The translations under genes and the position numbers were made by a program. 64,000 nucleotides of DNA, from contig JAEPOO010000001.1 in the NCBI GenBank assembly GCA_017642855.1, positions 1,899,469 to 1,963,468 of the forward strand. Direction: 5' to 3'. The notes under the pieces were generated by a model that searched no databases, was not told where the DNA came from, and worked only from the letters and a program-made list of their open reading frames with translations. This stretch comes from Pseudomonadales bacterium (lineage in GTDB: Bacteria > Pseudomonadota > Gammaproteobacteria > Pseudomonadales > Azotimanducaceae). Of the stretch, positions 1 through 11,300 are shown in pieces. Every line of letters starts with the position of its first letter. Position 1 is the stretch's first letter.

Positions 1-245
1 GTATCTATTTCCTGGAACGCGGCAACATGAGGGTTTTCACGTTTCAGAACATTGGCGATGCGCCAAAGATGCTGCCTGGCCTGCTCTGAGCTCTGCAACC
101 ACTGGCTGCGCCCGTCAGCACGGGCATGGGCAACATTCAGTGTGAGCACTTTCATCGTGCCTGGAAGCCCACTTGCATCGTTGGCCAGCACCGACGGGCC
201 TGCCAGGCAAATCCAGGAAATCAGTACAGCTCTCAGCAATGTCAT
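1..245 (-). CDS. Endonuclease/exonuclease/phosphatase family protein, N-terminal part (cut by window edge)
   Basis: The reverse strand from 245 to the window edge is open and encodes about 81 residues without a stop. It starts with a Sec-type signal peptide (MTLLRAVLISWICLAGPSVLA) followed by MKVLTLNVAHARADG and, near the edge, VAAFQEID. The LTLNVAH and QE motifs are the first two conserved elements of the exonuclease III/DNase I/phosphatase fold: the Asn and the metal-binding Glu. The protein is therefore probably a secreted or periplasmic metal-dependent phosphodiesterase or nuclease; the substrate cannot be told. Its ATG overlaps the TGA of the upstream DUF5329 gene (ATGA at 245-242), so the two are likely translationally coupled. 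The rest lies outside the window. Confidence 0.75.
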   Translation of the reverse strand, partial: MTLLRAVLISWICLAGPSVLANDASGLPGTMKVLTLNVAHARADGRSQWLQSSEQARQHLWRIANVLKRENPHVAAFQEID

Positions 246-595
246 GACTCTAGTCCCAGCTCCTCAGCCTTGTTCAACATCCACTCTGAGGAGGACGTCA
301 CCGTGTTCTCACACTGCACAACATAGGGCTTGCCACTTATCAGGCTTTTCGTTGCCGTTAACGCCACAAACGATTCAATGGAATCGATGTCGTCCTCAAA
401 GTGCGCATACTTGCGGGAAATATGCTTCCCGCTTTCTTTCGAGGCGTGCGCCTTGCCATTACGCATAAATGTGCAGCCGGAAATCTCGACGGCCTGAATG
501 AGGCGTTTTATGTCGGATGCGAGAGATCCGGTCGCATAGGTAACACCCGGTGTTACCAGAACAGCCAGCAGAAGAAGGAACAAGACATTTTTCAT
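242..595 (-). CDS. DUF5329 (YfeK-like) secreted protein
   Basis: Encodes 117 residues from the ATG at 595. An upstream in-frame start at 646 would put 17 non-hydrophobic residues before the signal peptide, so I prefer MKNVLFLLLLAVLVTPGVTYA, a good Sec signal with probable cleavage after TYA. The mature part contains LIQAVEISGCTFMRNGKAH and a central HISRKYAH segment, then a second Cys near KPYVVQCENT. This pattern matches the small DUF5329 family (E. coli YfeK-like), whose function is unknown. The two cysteines may form a disulfide in the periplasm. The gene follows the P450 by 56 nt and overlaps the next gene by 4 nt, so all three may share a transcript. Confidence 0.7.
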   Translation of the reverse strand: MKNVLFLLLLAVLVTPGVTYATGSLASDIKRLIQAVEISGCTFMRNGKAHASKESGKHISRKYAHFEDDIDSIESFVALTATKSLISGKPYVVQCENTVTSSSEWMLNKAEELGLES

Positions 596-651
596 GCCGG
601 AGAATTTACCCCAGCAATTCACATTTGAAATGCAGACTTCCGACAAACGGT

Positions 652-1899
652 CTATCGAATCACCACAGGTAGACTGGCGTACCCTTTCACGAAGTTAGAC
701 AGCACCATTTCCGGCTCGCCAACCATTTCGATCTTGTCGAATCGCTTGAGGATTTCCTCCCAGAGGATGCGCAACTGCATCTCGGCAAGGCGATTGCCCA
801 TACAGCGATGGATACCGAACCCGAATGACAAATGACGACGCGCTCCTTTGCGGTCTATCTGGAACTCGTCAGCATTTTCGATGGCACTGCTGTCACGATT
901 ACCGGACACGTACCACATCAGGACTTTGTCTCCGGCCTTGATGTTTTTACCACCGATGGTTGTGTCTTTCAGCGCCGTTCGACGCATGTAGGCCAGCGGC
1001 GTCTGATATCGGATGATCTCCGCCACCATGTTCGGAATCAAAGCCGGGTTATCTCTTAGCTTCTGATACTCATCGGGATTCTCATTCAGAAACTTAATGC
1101 CGCCAGAAATCGAATTACGGGTTGTGTCGTTGCCACCCACAATCAACAGAACAAGGTTGCCCAGGTACTCAACCGGATCCATATCCTTGGTGGATTCACC
1201 GTGAGCCAGCATCGAAACCAGATCGTTCTTTGGCGCTTCATTCACCCGCTCGTTCCACAGGCGAGTGAAGTACTCGAGACACTCAATCAATTCCTCGCGA
1301 CGCTGCTCCTCTGTTTCAACAATGCCGGAGTTCTCATCCGCAGTTGCGACATCAGACCAGCGAGTCAGCTTGCGGCGATCCTCAAAAGGGAAGTCGAACA
1401 GAGTCGCAAGCATCTGGGTGGTAAGTTCGATGGACACTTTGTCGACCCAGTTAAACTCTTCACCACGTGGCAAAGCGTCAAGGATATTACAGACCCGCTG
1501 ACGAATCGTGCTTTCCATCGTCGCAAGGTTGGAAGGCGCAACAACGCCACTGACCTCTTTGCGCTGACGATCGTGCTTGGGCGGATCCATGGCAATAAAC
1601 ATCGGCAGTGGGAATTCTTCGTCCACGTCCGTCGCCACAATGGACCCATCTGAAGAAAACGTCTCATGATCGGTATCTACGGCCATGATGTCTTCATAGC
1701 GCGTGATACTCCAGAAAGGTCCGATTTCCTCGTGATCTTTCTGGTAGTGAACCGGGTCTTCGGCTCGCAGGCGTTCAAAGATGCGCACATGGTAGTCGTT
1801 GTGAAACAACTTTGGGTTCATGAGGTCCAGCTCATCAAGATTGATGGTATCCGGATCCTGAGTCATCCATTCTGAGTCTGTGTATACCGCTTCGCTCAC
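652..1899 (-). CDS. CYP153-type cytochrome P450 (alkane/alkyl terminal hydroxylase)
   Basis: A 415-residue soluble class I bacterial P450. The haem-binding loop FGFGIHRCMGN places the thiolate ligand at Cys366. The I-helix motif GGNDTTRNS supplies the oxygen-activating acid/Thr pair, and EIIRYQTP fits the ExxR helix region. Several stretches (MFIAMDPPKHD, WVDKVSIELTTQMLATLFDFP, RRKLTRWSDVATA) are typical of CYP153, the family that hydroxylates the terminal carbon of medium-chain alkanes and related compounds. CYP153 enzymes normally need a ferredoxin and ferredoxin reductase; neither is encoded nearby. A ribosome site (AGGGAG) precedes the ATG. The gene lies 58 nt downstream of a PQQ alcohol dehydrogenase, which suits further oxidation of the alcohol product. 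The family call is firm; the natural substrate is inference. Confidence 0.88.
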   Translation of the reverse strand: MSEAVYTDSEWMTQDPDTINLDELDLMNPKLFHNDYHVRIFERLRAEDPVHYQKDHEEIGPFWSITRYEDIMAVDTDHETFSSDGSIVATDVDEEFPLPMFIAMDPPKHDRQRKEVSGVVAPSNLATMESTIRQRVCNILDALPRGEEFNWVDKVSIELTTQMLATLFDFPFEDRRKLTRWSDVATADENSGIVETEEQRREELIECLEYFTRLWNERVNEAPKNDLVSMLAHGESTKDMDPVEYLGNLVLLIVGGNDTTRNSISGGIKFLNENPDEYQKLRDNPALIPNMVAEIIRYQTPLAYMRRTALKDTTIGGKNIKAGDKVLMWYVSGNRDSSAIENADEFQIDRKGARRHLSFGFGIHRCMGNRLAEMQLRILWEEILKRFDKIEMVGEPEMVLSNFVKGYASLPVVIR

Positions 1900-1957
1900 T
1901 TGTTCTCCCTCTGTTTTGGGTTCTTATGTTGACGTTGCTGACATGAGTTTACCCCGC

Positions 1958-4192
1958 TCAATTGATGGTTTCAGCCTTTAAACGATGCGCTTCGCTGATC
2001 ACATATTGATGCACTGCTCGAGAGTCTTCCTTGGTCAGGGAGCTGGCGAAACTGACCATGCCGCGTTCCTGCAGGATGCCGCCCAAGACAATGTCTTCAA
2101 AGACGATGTGCTTGCCGGGCACCATGAAACGCAGATCCGGGATGACGCCACCTGAACGTGCACCGGGACCATGACAGACGCCGCAATACTTGTGGTACAT
2201 GAATTTGCCATGGGCGATCTCGTCATCGGTTGCATTGATGGGGGGTGGTTCCGGAAGGACCTTCGCCACGTCCACCACTGGCGGCAGGGCGTCCGTGCCA
2301 CCAAGTTTGTAGGTAAGTATTCGGCCACGAGGTTTCAACTCGTAGGCTTCTGCAGCGGCGGCAGTCAGTGCGAATGCACCACCCCAACCCGCCACGATGG
2401 TGACATACTGTTCGCCGTCCACTTCGTAGGTCACCGGCGCCGCGATCGCACCGGTTTGCGCAGGAGACGACCAGAGTTCCTCGCCGGAGTCTGCGCTGTA
2501 CGCCGCGAAGAATCCGCTGGAGTTACCCTGGAAAATCAGATTGCCATGCGTCGACAGCATGCCGCCGTTCCATGTACCGGCGTGCTGGATTCGCCAGACC
2601 TCTTTCTGCTGAACGGGGTCCCAGGCAGAGATGTGACCCCGGAGCAAACCATCAATCTTGTTATCCACTCCGGTATCCCCGGTTGGCATATTCAGCCGCC
2701 AATCGTTCGCCAGATTCCAGCGCCCGGCTTCGTAGTCAAATTCCGGCTCATTGCCGTAAGCGAACGGCATATCCAGGGCCGGGATATAGACCAGACCGGT
2801 ATCCGGGCTGAAGGACATGGGATGCCAGTTGTGACCGCCCAACGGACCCGGTTTGTGGAACGCCGCTTCAATCTCTTCTGCACTCATCGCATCCAGGGCC
2901 GCAATCTGTTCTTCCGGTGACAGATCTACCAACGGGCTCGCGATCTGATAACGCGCGTTATCGGTCTCAACTGGACGGCCGGTTTCTGGATCCACATGGG
3001 TCGCCCAGGTCATGGGCACATATTGCTGCGCGGAGATAAACTCACCGGTCACGCGATCGAGCACATAGAAGAAGCCATTCTTAGGCGCCTGCATGATGAC
3101 CTTGCGCATCTGACCATCAATCTCGATGTCAGCCAGAATCATGTGCTGAGTCGCCGTGTAGTCCCAGGTGTCTCCTGGTGTGGTCTGGTAGTGCCAGACA
3201 TATTCACCGGTATCAGGATTCAGAGCGACCACCGAAGACAGGAACAGGTTATCTCCACCGCCAGGGCTTCGAATGGTCTGATTCCAAGGTGAGCCGTTAC
3301 CGACGCCGATATAGAGGTAATTCAGTTCAGGGTCGTAAGCCATGGAGTCCCAGACAGTGCCACCACCGCCCATGGTCCACCAGCGACCCGTCCAGGTCTT
3401 GGCGGCCTCCGCCATGGTGTCAGACTCAAAACCCTCTGCGGGATTACCCGGGACCGTATGAAAACGCCAAATCATCTCGCCGCTTTCTGTGTCATACGCA
3501 GAGACGTATCCACGAACGCCGAACTCGGCGCCGCCATTGCCAATAATGACCTTGTCATTAACAACTCTTGGCGCGCCGGTGATGGTGTAGGGTTTGCTTC
3601 GATCGATGGTGTTCACATCCCAGACTTCTGCACCGGTCGCCGCATCCAGTGCGACCAGTCGGCCATCGATGGTACCGACATACACCTTGCCCTTCCAGAC
3701 AGCGACGCCACGGTTAACCACGTCACAGCAGGCGTTAACACCCCAGGCCTTGGGTACTTCAGGATCGTATTTCCAGAGTAATTCACCCGTCTTTGCGTCA
3801 TTGGCAAACACAACACTCCAGGAACCACTGTTGTACATGATGCCGTCGACAACAATCGGTGTCGATTCCAGGCCGCGATCCGTCCCAGTATCGAAATGCC
3901 ATGCGAGCCCAAGTTCATCCACATTCTCTGAGTTGATCTGGTTCAGTGGACTGAAACGTTGCTCATCGTAGGTCCGACCGTGGGACAACCAGTTCTGAGG
4001 CTCGAAGTCCGCCTGTTGAATTCGCTCACCATCCAGAGAGCCGGTGACAGCTTTGATATGAGCGGCAAGGTCTTTTCCCGTGTCTTCGACCTGTTCAATT
4101 GGCGTTTCCTGGACCGGTTGTTCACGTTGGCTTAGCAGCCAGGCGCCCAGGACGACGATGCCGCCCACGACGAGTGCAAGGATGATTCTCAT
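1958..4192 (-). CDS. PQQ-dependent quinohaemoprotein alcohol dehydrogenase with C-terminal cytochrome c domain
   Basis: 744 residues. An N-terminal hydrophobic segment (residues 3-20) exports the protein and may anchor it. Residues about 65-610 form the eight-bladed PQQ propeller, with repeated AxD..TGE..W strands and the adjacent cysteines Cys155-Cys156 in NACCD, the vicinal disulfide of methanol/ethanol dehydrogenases. The C-terminal domain has a c-type haem site (CGVCH, Cys670/Cys673/His674) and a likely axial Met712. This is a type II quinohaemoprotein layout: periplasmic oxidation of primary alcohols, with electrons passing from PQQ to haem to the respiratory chain. It is first of a minus-strand run leading to the P450, with an AGGAA ribosome site before the ATG. 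No PQQ synthesis genes are in the window. Confidence 0.9.
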   Translation of the reverse strand: MRIILALVVGGIVVLGAWLLSQREQPVQETPIEQVEDTGKDLAAHIKAVTGSLDGERIQQADFEPQNWLSHGRTYDEQRFSPLNQINSENVDELGLAWHFDTGTDRGLESTPIVVDGIMYNSGSWSVVFANDAKTGELLWKYDPEVPKAWGVNACCDVVNRGVAVWKGKVYVGTIDGRLVALDAATGAEVWDVNTIDRSKPYTITGAPRVVNDKVIIGNGGAEFGVRGYVSAYDTESGEMIWRFHTVPGNPAEGFESDTMAEAAKTWTGRWWTMGGGGTVWDSMAYDPELNYLYIGVGNGSPWNQTIRSPGGGDNLFLSSVVALNPDTGEYVWHYQTTPGDTWDYTATQHMILADIEIDGQMRKVIMQAPKNGFFYVLDRVTGEFISAQQYVPMTWATHVDPETGRPVETDNARYQIASPLVDLSPEEQIAALDAMSAEEIEAAFHKPGPLGGHNWHPMSFSPDTGLVYIPALDMPFAYGNEPEFDYEAGRWNLANDWRLNMPTGDTGVDNKIDGLLRGHISAWDPVQQKEVWRIQHAGTWNGGMLSTHGNLIFQGNSSGFFAAYSADSGEELWSSPAQTGAIAAPVTYEVDGEQYVTIVAGWGGAFALTAAAAEAYELKPRGRILTYKLGGTDALPPVVDVAKVLPEPPPINATDDEIAHGKFMYHKYCGVCHGPGARSGGVIPDLRFMVPGKHIVFEDIVLGGILQERGMVSFASSLTKEDSRAVHQYVISEAHRLKAETIN

Positions 4193-4284
4193 GAAGGTAT
4201 TTCCTGATTATTGTCGTTTTTAAGCAATCTCTTCGATGCTACGCGAGAGAACCTTTCCCCGCAATCAGACAGCCAGCAAACGAA

Positions 4285-4500
4285 TTAGCCGACAGGCACG
4301 ATCGAGCAGCTCTGCGTAGATTCGTCGAAAGTGATCAGCGCTTCGCCCCGCTCCAGCTGCTGTCTGACCTGATGACACTTATCTGCCATTGAGACTTCCA
4401 AGGCACCATATTCTGTGCCCTCTCGTGTCACGAACTCCTGAATAACACCGTCGAGGGCATCCTTCGAAAGCTCTTGCCAGGGAATGTTAAGTTGTCCCAA
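4285..4500 (-). CDS. yheU: YheU family (UPF0270) small protein
   Basis: The core LNIPWQELSKDALDGVI followed by EFVTREGTEYG matches the YheU/UPF0270 family, small cytoplasmic proteins of about 70 residues with unknown function. The open frame extends to 4635, but that would overlap the 5' end of the divergent response regulator and add unrelated residues. The family begins at about MxIPWQ, so the TTG at 4500 (71 residues) is the best fit; a GTG at 4512 (75 residues) is possible. Neither has a clear ribosome site. The gene is divergent from the regulator at 4573 and lies 92 nt upstream of the alcohol dehydrogenase, with nothing recognisable between them. Confidence 0.75.
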   Translation of the reverse strand: MGQLNIPWQELSKDALDGVIQEFVTREGTEYGALEVSMADKCHQVRQQLERGEALITFDESTQSCSIVPVG

Positions 4501-4537
4501 GTTAGCGACCACTACTATTTCAGATAACGGAATCGTA

Positions 4538-4572
4538 TATAATGCTCTCATATTAAGGAAGAACCAGCTGTA
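4538..4572 (+). promoter_or_regulatory. Candidate promoter -10 and leader of the response regulator
   Basis: A perfect TATAAT stands at 4538-4543, about 30 nt before the regulator start. The -35 region at 17 nt spacing (4515-4520) is poor. AAGGAAG at 4555-4561 is a plausible ribosome site for the ATG pair at 4573/4576. The box lies within the over-extended yheU frame, which supports the shorter yheU start. Confidence 0.45.
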
Positions 4573-5286
4573 ATGATGAGCGAGCACCTCGCCAATCTTC
4601 TCATCATCGAAGATGAGCCCATCACACGAAGCCAACTATCCTCTCATTTCGAGAAGGAAGGGTATTCTGTTTCGACCAGCGAAAATGCGGATGGGATTGT
4701 CGATCGCGTTGGCGAGGACGGTATCGACATCTGCCTCATTGATATCAACCTGCCGGGCAAAGATGGCCTGACACTGACCCGGGAGCTGCGTGCCCTGTCA
4801 GACGTCGGCATTATCCTGGTCACGGGAAAAGATGATCCTGTCGACCGTATTGTCGGACTGGAAAGTGGTGCAGACGACTACGTCACCAAACCATTTGACC
4901 CGAGAGAGCTGCTCTCGAGAGTCAAAAACCTGCTGTGGCGAGTTCAGGCGCAGGAAAAGCAGAAAGAAAAAGGGTTCAAACGAAAGTTCGAAGGTTGGAC
5001 TCTGGATCTGAACAAGCGGGAACTGACAACACCTACCGGCGATCAACAATCGCTGTCCGCTGGTGAGTTTCACCTGCTCCTCGCGCTCATCGAAAATGCG
5101 GGTGAAGTCATGACCCGAGATCAGCTGATGAATAGAATCCGAAACCGCGAGTGGTATCCGGACGACCGATATATTGATGTGCTCGTGGGTCAGGTTAGAC
5201 GCAAATTCCGACAATACGACCATGAGACCACATTCATCAGCACCATCCACGGAACCGGTTATCTGTTCGCGCCGACCGTGACCTGA
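4573..5286 (+). CDS. OmpR/ArcA-type response regulator
   Basis: 237 residues. An N-terminal receiver domain (about 8-120) has the acidic pair in IIEDE (Glu13/Asp14), the phosphoacceptor Asp57 in CLIDINLPG, Thr84 and Lys106 in YVTKPF. A C-terminal winged-helix DNA-binding domain (about 135-235) ends in the typical YIDVLVGQVRRKF and GTGYLF motifs. It is a transcription factor activated by phosphorylation, closest in style to ArcA/TorR. The next gene starts 22 nt downstream and encodes a hybrid histidine kinase with an HPt domain, so this is very likely its phosphorelay output. Its target genes cannot be seen. Confidence 0.9.
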   Translation: MMSEHLANLLIIEDEPITRSQLSSHFEKEGYSVSTSENADGIVDRVGEDGIDICLIDINLPGKDGLTLTRELRALSDVGIILVTGKDDPVDRIVGLESGADDYVTKPFDPRELLSRVKNLLWRVQAQEKQKEKGFKRKFEGWTLDLNKRELTTPTGDQQSLSAGEFHLLLALIENAGEVMTRDQLMNRIRNREWYPDDRYIDVLVGQVRRKFRQYDHETTFISTIHGTGYLFAPTVT

Positions 5287-5308
5287 ACGGCATCATGAAT
5301 CCAGCGCT

Positions 5309-8300
5309 GTGATTACGGTACCCGGATACAAGCAACTGAAGCTGGTCCACCAGGGACTACAAAATCTTGTTTATTCGGGCGTCAGAGTCAAAGATGGGGA
5401 AAAAGCGCTTTTAAGACAGCTGCGCCCTGAACTCATTTCCCCCCAGTTAATATCGCGCCACCAGCGAGAGTTCGAACTACTCACGCAGATTCAGTCACCT
5501 CATGTGATCAGAGCGCTCGAACTGATCGAACGAGACGATGCACCCATCCTGGTTACAGAAGCGCCAAAGGGTGTGCCGCTCATCTCCTATCTCGCGGAGC
5601 ACGATCTCACCGCGATAGAAGCCGCCAAGATCGGTTGCCTCATCGCCAATGCTGTTGGCGATCTACACCGCGTGAACATCGTCCACCGAGACATCAACCC
5701 GGCAAACATTGTGTTTGATCCGATCGAAGTCGCCATCAAGTTAATCGATTTTGGTATCTCCACCGCGACCGCGCCGAATCAGATGGAAGCTGAGGTGAAT
5801 CGAATGCTGGAAGGCACCCTCGCCTACCTGTCCCCGGAACAAACCGGAAGAATGAATCGCAGCGTGGACTACCGCTCTGACTTTTATTCGCTTGGCGTGA
5901 CCCTTTATCAACTGCTTACAGGGCGGTTGCCGTTCTACAGTGACAACAGCCTCGAGCTGATTCATCAACATATGACGCACACACCCGTGCCGCCAGACCA
6001 GATCAATCCAGATATCCCACACGCACTCAGCAGAATCTCGATGAAGCTCTTGGCAAAAATGCCGGAAGATCGTTACCAGAGCGCTTATGCCGTCATACGC
6101 GATCTCGATCGTTACCTGGATCTGGCGAAAACGCAGAACAGCAGCCAGGTGGATTTCGAAGTGGCTCTGGATGACATCAGCGAGCGGCTCAACATCCATG
6201 AGGGTCTTCTGGAACGAGACGCAGCATTGGTTCAGCTGCTGACTTACTTTGATCAGGTGGCGAAGGGCCAAAGTGCCACGGTGATTGTCACGGGCGATAC
6301 CGGTATCGGTAAAAGCTCTCTGATTCGAGAGCTGGAACGAGAAGCCATCGCCCGCGGCAGCTTTCTGGCAAAAGGGACTCACAACCCGATTACGACGGAA
6401 GTGCCCTATACCGCGGTTTCAACGGCACTGAACGACCTGGTCAAGCAGTTGATCACACGTCCTGACTTTGAGCACTTAAGAGAAAACATCCGGCGCCGGA
6501 TGGTGGGGCTTGAGGAGCCCGTTTACTCGCTGGCGCCTGAACTCCGCAACGTGCTCGACTACGAGCCCTCAGACAAGTCTTTACCCTCTGTTGAAGCCAG
6601 ACCAAAACTGGTCAGAGGTTTAACAGCGCTACTCACTGCCATTTGCGACAGCAAAACCCCGCTGGTCATCAGTCTCGATAACGTGCAGTGGATTGATAGC
6701 GCCTCAGTCGATCTGTTTGACGACCTTTTCTCACGCAACCAACTGCCTCATGTCATGTTGCTTGGCGCTTATCGCTCATTTGCGCTTGAACAGGACGACA
6801 CTAATCGAGTCCGTATACAGAAGCTTCTGGATCGAAACAGAAACATCCGCCTTATGCGGCTAGAGAATCTGACATTCGAGGCCGTCAACCGGATGATTTC
6901 AAAGTCACTTTTTCGCGCTGAGCCTGAGACACTGGAATTTTCACGTCTGGTCCATGAAAAGACTGGCGGCAATCCACTGGCCGTCAAAGAGTTTCTCAGC
7001 AGAATCTACGAGAAACAGTTGCTTCACTTTAATCATACTCATCGTGACTGGGAATGGAGCATCCAGGAGATCAGCAGCGAAACACCCTCGGACAACGTCA
7101 GCCTGACACTGATCAACCAGCTGCAGAACCTGGATAAAACAACCATAAGACTGCTGCAGATTGCCTCGTGCATTGGCATAGAATTCGATCTGGAGCTTCT
7201 GCAGATGGTTGCCGGTCTGTCGTTCGCAGAAACATCCAGCAAGTTGTCCCTGGCCATTCAACAAGGTTACCTGTTGCAACTCTCAAGCCAGCCGGACATC
7301 CGTGATAAGCGTGTTCTTTTCAGATTCGCTCATGAGCGGATCCATCAAACGGCTTACTCCATGATGCACAGCCGTGAGCGAAGGCAGACTCATGCCAGCA
7401 TTGGTCAGTCGATCCTACAGCTATCACAAGGTGATCCGGGTAATCGCATCTTCAACATCGTTAACCAGTTGAACAGCAGCTATGACAGCCCAGACGCGAG
7501 TCACGTTGACCAGTTGCAGTTAGCAGAGCTGAACATCACTGCCGGTCGAAAAGCGAAGTCGGCGGCAGCCTTTCAGCAGGCCTTCAAATATTTTCGGACC
7601 GCGATTGCGCTGCTTGGGCAAAATGCATGGGTTCAACACGAACGCTGTCTTGAAATGCATCTGGAAGCGGCCAATGCTGCTTACCTGTGTGGCGATGAGC
7701 ACCAGCTCGACAGCCTGATCAACAACATACTGGAACACGCGCGATCACCCATCGACTCTGCCCGAGCGTACGAGATCCAAATCCGAGCACTGATCGCTGG
7801 CTACCGACTGAACGAAGCCACCAAGATAGCCAGAATTGCCGCGGAATCTATGGGCGTCAAACTCACCGGTAGCCTGCACCCGAGAACCATCATCACCGCC
7901 ATTAAAGTGCTCTTTTCGTCATGGCGTCTGTCGCGTCGCGACGCCATCGAGCTCCCGGAGATGCAGGACGAACACCAGCTGGCCATCATGAGGCTACTGC
8001 TTCTGCTCTGCCACGCCGCTTATATCTCTGGAGACGGTCGCATCAGCCGCTACGTGCTGGAAATGGCGCACCGATCTCTGAAACACGGTTTGGCCCCGGA
8101 ATCTTCCTTCGCATTCCCGGCACTGGGCTCCGTTTTTATTAAATACTTTGGCACCATCGACTTTGGTTACCGACTTGGTCAACTCGCGCTGGCCAATCTG
8201 CGTGATGACAACAAAGAATTGCACTGCCGTACCCTGACCCTTGCCTACAATTGGAATTTCAGTTGGCGGGATCACCTCAACACCACGCTTGAGCCACTGG

Positions 8301-11300
8301 CAAGGGCACACAAGATCGGCATGGAGAACCAGGACATCGAATACGCGCTGATTGCCGCCACGTCCTCATCTGCCAACGCCTTCGTACTCGGCAACGACCT
8401 GAACAGCATCGAAGCCAACCTCGTGGATCAAACTGTCGAATCGGCGCAGCACCAGCAGATGCCCATTTATTACATGGGTGCTGTCTACCTTCAGGCGACA
8501 CGGAACCTCATCGAACCCGGACCTACCCCCTGGCTGCTGGAAGGAGAGGAATTCAGTGAAAACGAACTGTTTCAGTTTGAAGAGCTGAAAGATGATGATT
8601 CAGCACTCGCGAATCTTTTTGTCGTCAAACTGTATCTATCGATCCTGTTTGATCGTACCGAGCACGCACTGTCCTTCGCGGACCAGGTACAGAACCACTT
8701 TAATGCGATTCAGGCGTCCCCGGCTGTTCCGTTTTTCAGAATGCTCGAGACCCTGGCATGTATCAGATCACTGCCTGACGCCAGGCCGATTGACGCGCTC
8801 TCGCTGAGACGGCGAATTTCAAGAAACCGGCGCATGATCAGAAAATGGGCCCACCACTCGCCTGAAAACATGGCACACCGCCGATATCTGATAGAAGCCG
8901 AGTACGCAGCAGTGACAGGTCGGCAGACGGATGCCATGCAACACTTCGAATCCGCAATCAGCTATGCACAACAGAATGGCTACCTGAACGATCTGGCGCT
9001 GGCTAATGAATCAGCTGGACGGTACTTCATTTCTACCGGCAAAAAGGAGATTGCCCATTATTTCCTGAGAAACGCCGTCGTCAGCTACAAACGCTGGGGT
9101 GCCTCCAGCAAGGTCGCGCATCTGGAGGGCTTGTTTCCAGAATTGTCGCAGCCACCAAGCAGCCCAATTGTGTCTGCAACCAATCGCGTTGTGTATGCCG
9201 ACAAGAGCCTGCTGGATCTTGAAACCGTCATGCAGGCCTCACAGGTTCTGGCTGGTGAGATCGTGCTCGAAAATCTGCTGGAAAGACTGATGCAGGTTGC
9301 GCTGATCAACGCGGGAGGCCACAAGGCGAGCCTCGTTATGGCCAACGACTCAGACCTGACTGTGGAGATCACAACCTGGGTCAGCGACAGCAATACGGAG
9401 TATCGGTTCGAGAGCATTCCTCTCGATCAGTCCATGGATATCCCGGTTTCTATCGTTCAGTACGTCGCCAGGACTCAGGAAAATCTGGTGCTGAATGATG
9501 CAATCAAAGAGGACATCTTTACCCAGGACGAGTATATCCTGAGGGAACAACCCAAGTCGGTGCTTTGCATTCCTATTATGAGCCAGTCGCACCTGACCGG
9601 CGTGCTCTACCTGGAGAACCGTCATAACACCAATGCATTCCCACAGGATCGAGTGTCCTTATTGAAGCTACTGGCCTCACAATCAGCGATCGCGATCGAA
9701 AACTCACGGCTCTACCAGCAGCTGAACGATTCGCGCAACAAGTATCTCTCCCTCTATCAGAACGCTGTGGAGGGGATCTTTGAGATTGACGGCCGTGGTG
9801 AAGTAACCAACATCAATCCAGCGGCAGCTGCCCTGATGGGATACGACTCAGCCGATGAGCTCAAATCCTCTGTCTCAGAGGGAATCAGCAAGTCGTTCGC
9901 CAGGCGCAGTGATTTCAAATTGTTTCAAGAGAGCCTGATGAAAACTGGCCGGGTGGTCAATTTCGAAACCCAGGTCATCACGCAGAAAGGGCAGACCGTC
10001 TGGGTCGCAATTTCTGGTCAGGTCATCAAAGACCCTCGGACTGGCGAATCCAAAATGGAAGGCGCCGTGGTCGATATCAGTGAACGCAAACTCAGAGAGG
10101 AAGCAGAACAGGCCAGAATCGCTGCTGAATCCGCGACGGAAACGAAAAGCCAGTTTCTGGCCAACATGAGTCACGAAATCCGGACGCCGATGAACGCCAT
10201 TATTGGCTACACCAAACTGGCACTTGAAACGCCGCTTTCCGGTGAACAGTCCGAATATCTGAACACGATCCGAAATGCCTCCAATCACCTGCTGCGTGTC
10301 GTGAACGACATCCTTGACCTGTCCCGCGTGGAGTCCGGCAAGTTGGCCCTGGACCTCCGCCCTTTTAAGCTATCGACGGTTTTCGAAGATCTTCACAACT
10401 TGTTCAACCTGGCAGCGACCGAAAAGAACCTGAAACTGAATTTGCCTGAAATCGATCACGATGACGAAGGCGCCTATCTCGGGGATCCCATCAGACTCGG
10501 ACAGGTGCTCATCAATCTGGTCGGTAACGCCATCAAGTTTACTGACTCGGGTGCTATCGATATCACCTGGTCTGAGGAGAGTCTGATCGGTGGCAGCGCA
10601 CGCCTCAGCTTCCGTGTAAAGGACACGGGTATCGGCATCAATCCGGATGACCTGGAGAGTATTTTCGATACCTTTTCACAGGGGAGCGAAACACCTTCAG
10701 AGACGGGCACAGGCTTGGGTCTTTCCATCAGCCGAAAGCTGGCTGAAACCATGGGCGGCGAACTCGCTGCAAACAGCAAACCAGGTTTCGGCAGCACCTT
10801 CTACTTCTCTGCCATCGTTGAAAGAACGAAACTCAAGGAAGCCATCACCAAGATCGAGCCAGTACTTTTTTCTGATACCGGCATGTATCTGCTCCTGGTA
10901 GAAGACAACGTCATCAACCAGAAGCTGGCCAAACTCATGCTCGAAAAGGTTGGCTTCACCGTAACCATTGCCGAACACGGGCAGCAAGCTTTAGACATCC
11001 TCGCGAGCAAAACTTTTCCGGTCATCCTGATGGATATCAGGATGCCCGTCATGGACGGTATCGAAACCATCAAGCACATCCGAGCTGACGATCGCCACAA
11101 GGAAACTGCCGTCGTCGCCCTGTCTGCCGGCGTACTCGAGAAAGAAGTGAACGAAGCGATGGATGCAGGGTTTGACCATTACTTAACCAAACCCATCGAC
11201 TTCGAGGAACTGCACGCGATCCTAGAGAAAATTGTGATCATCGATGATAAGCGGGAACCTCAACCCGAAGAGTTAATCGTCCGGGGCGTCGACTTCGGCA

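Noticed and set aside
2171..2920. 249-residue open frame on the plus strand
   Set aside because: Antisense to the PQQ dehydrogenase; no ribosome site or motif.
4501..4635. Extended 116-residue version of YheU
   Set aside because: The additional N-terminal residues are not in the family and would overlap the regulator promoter and start.
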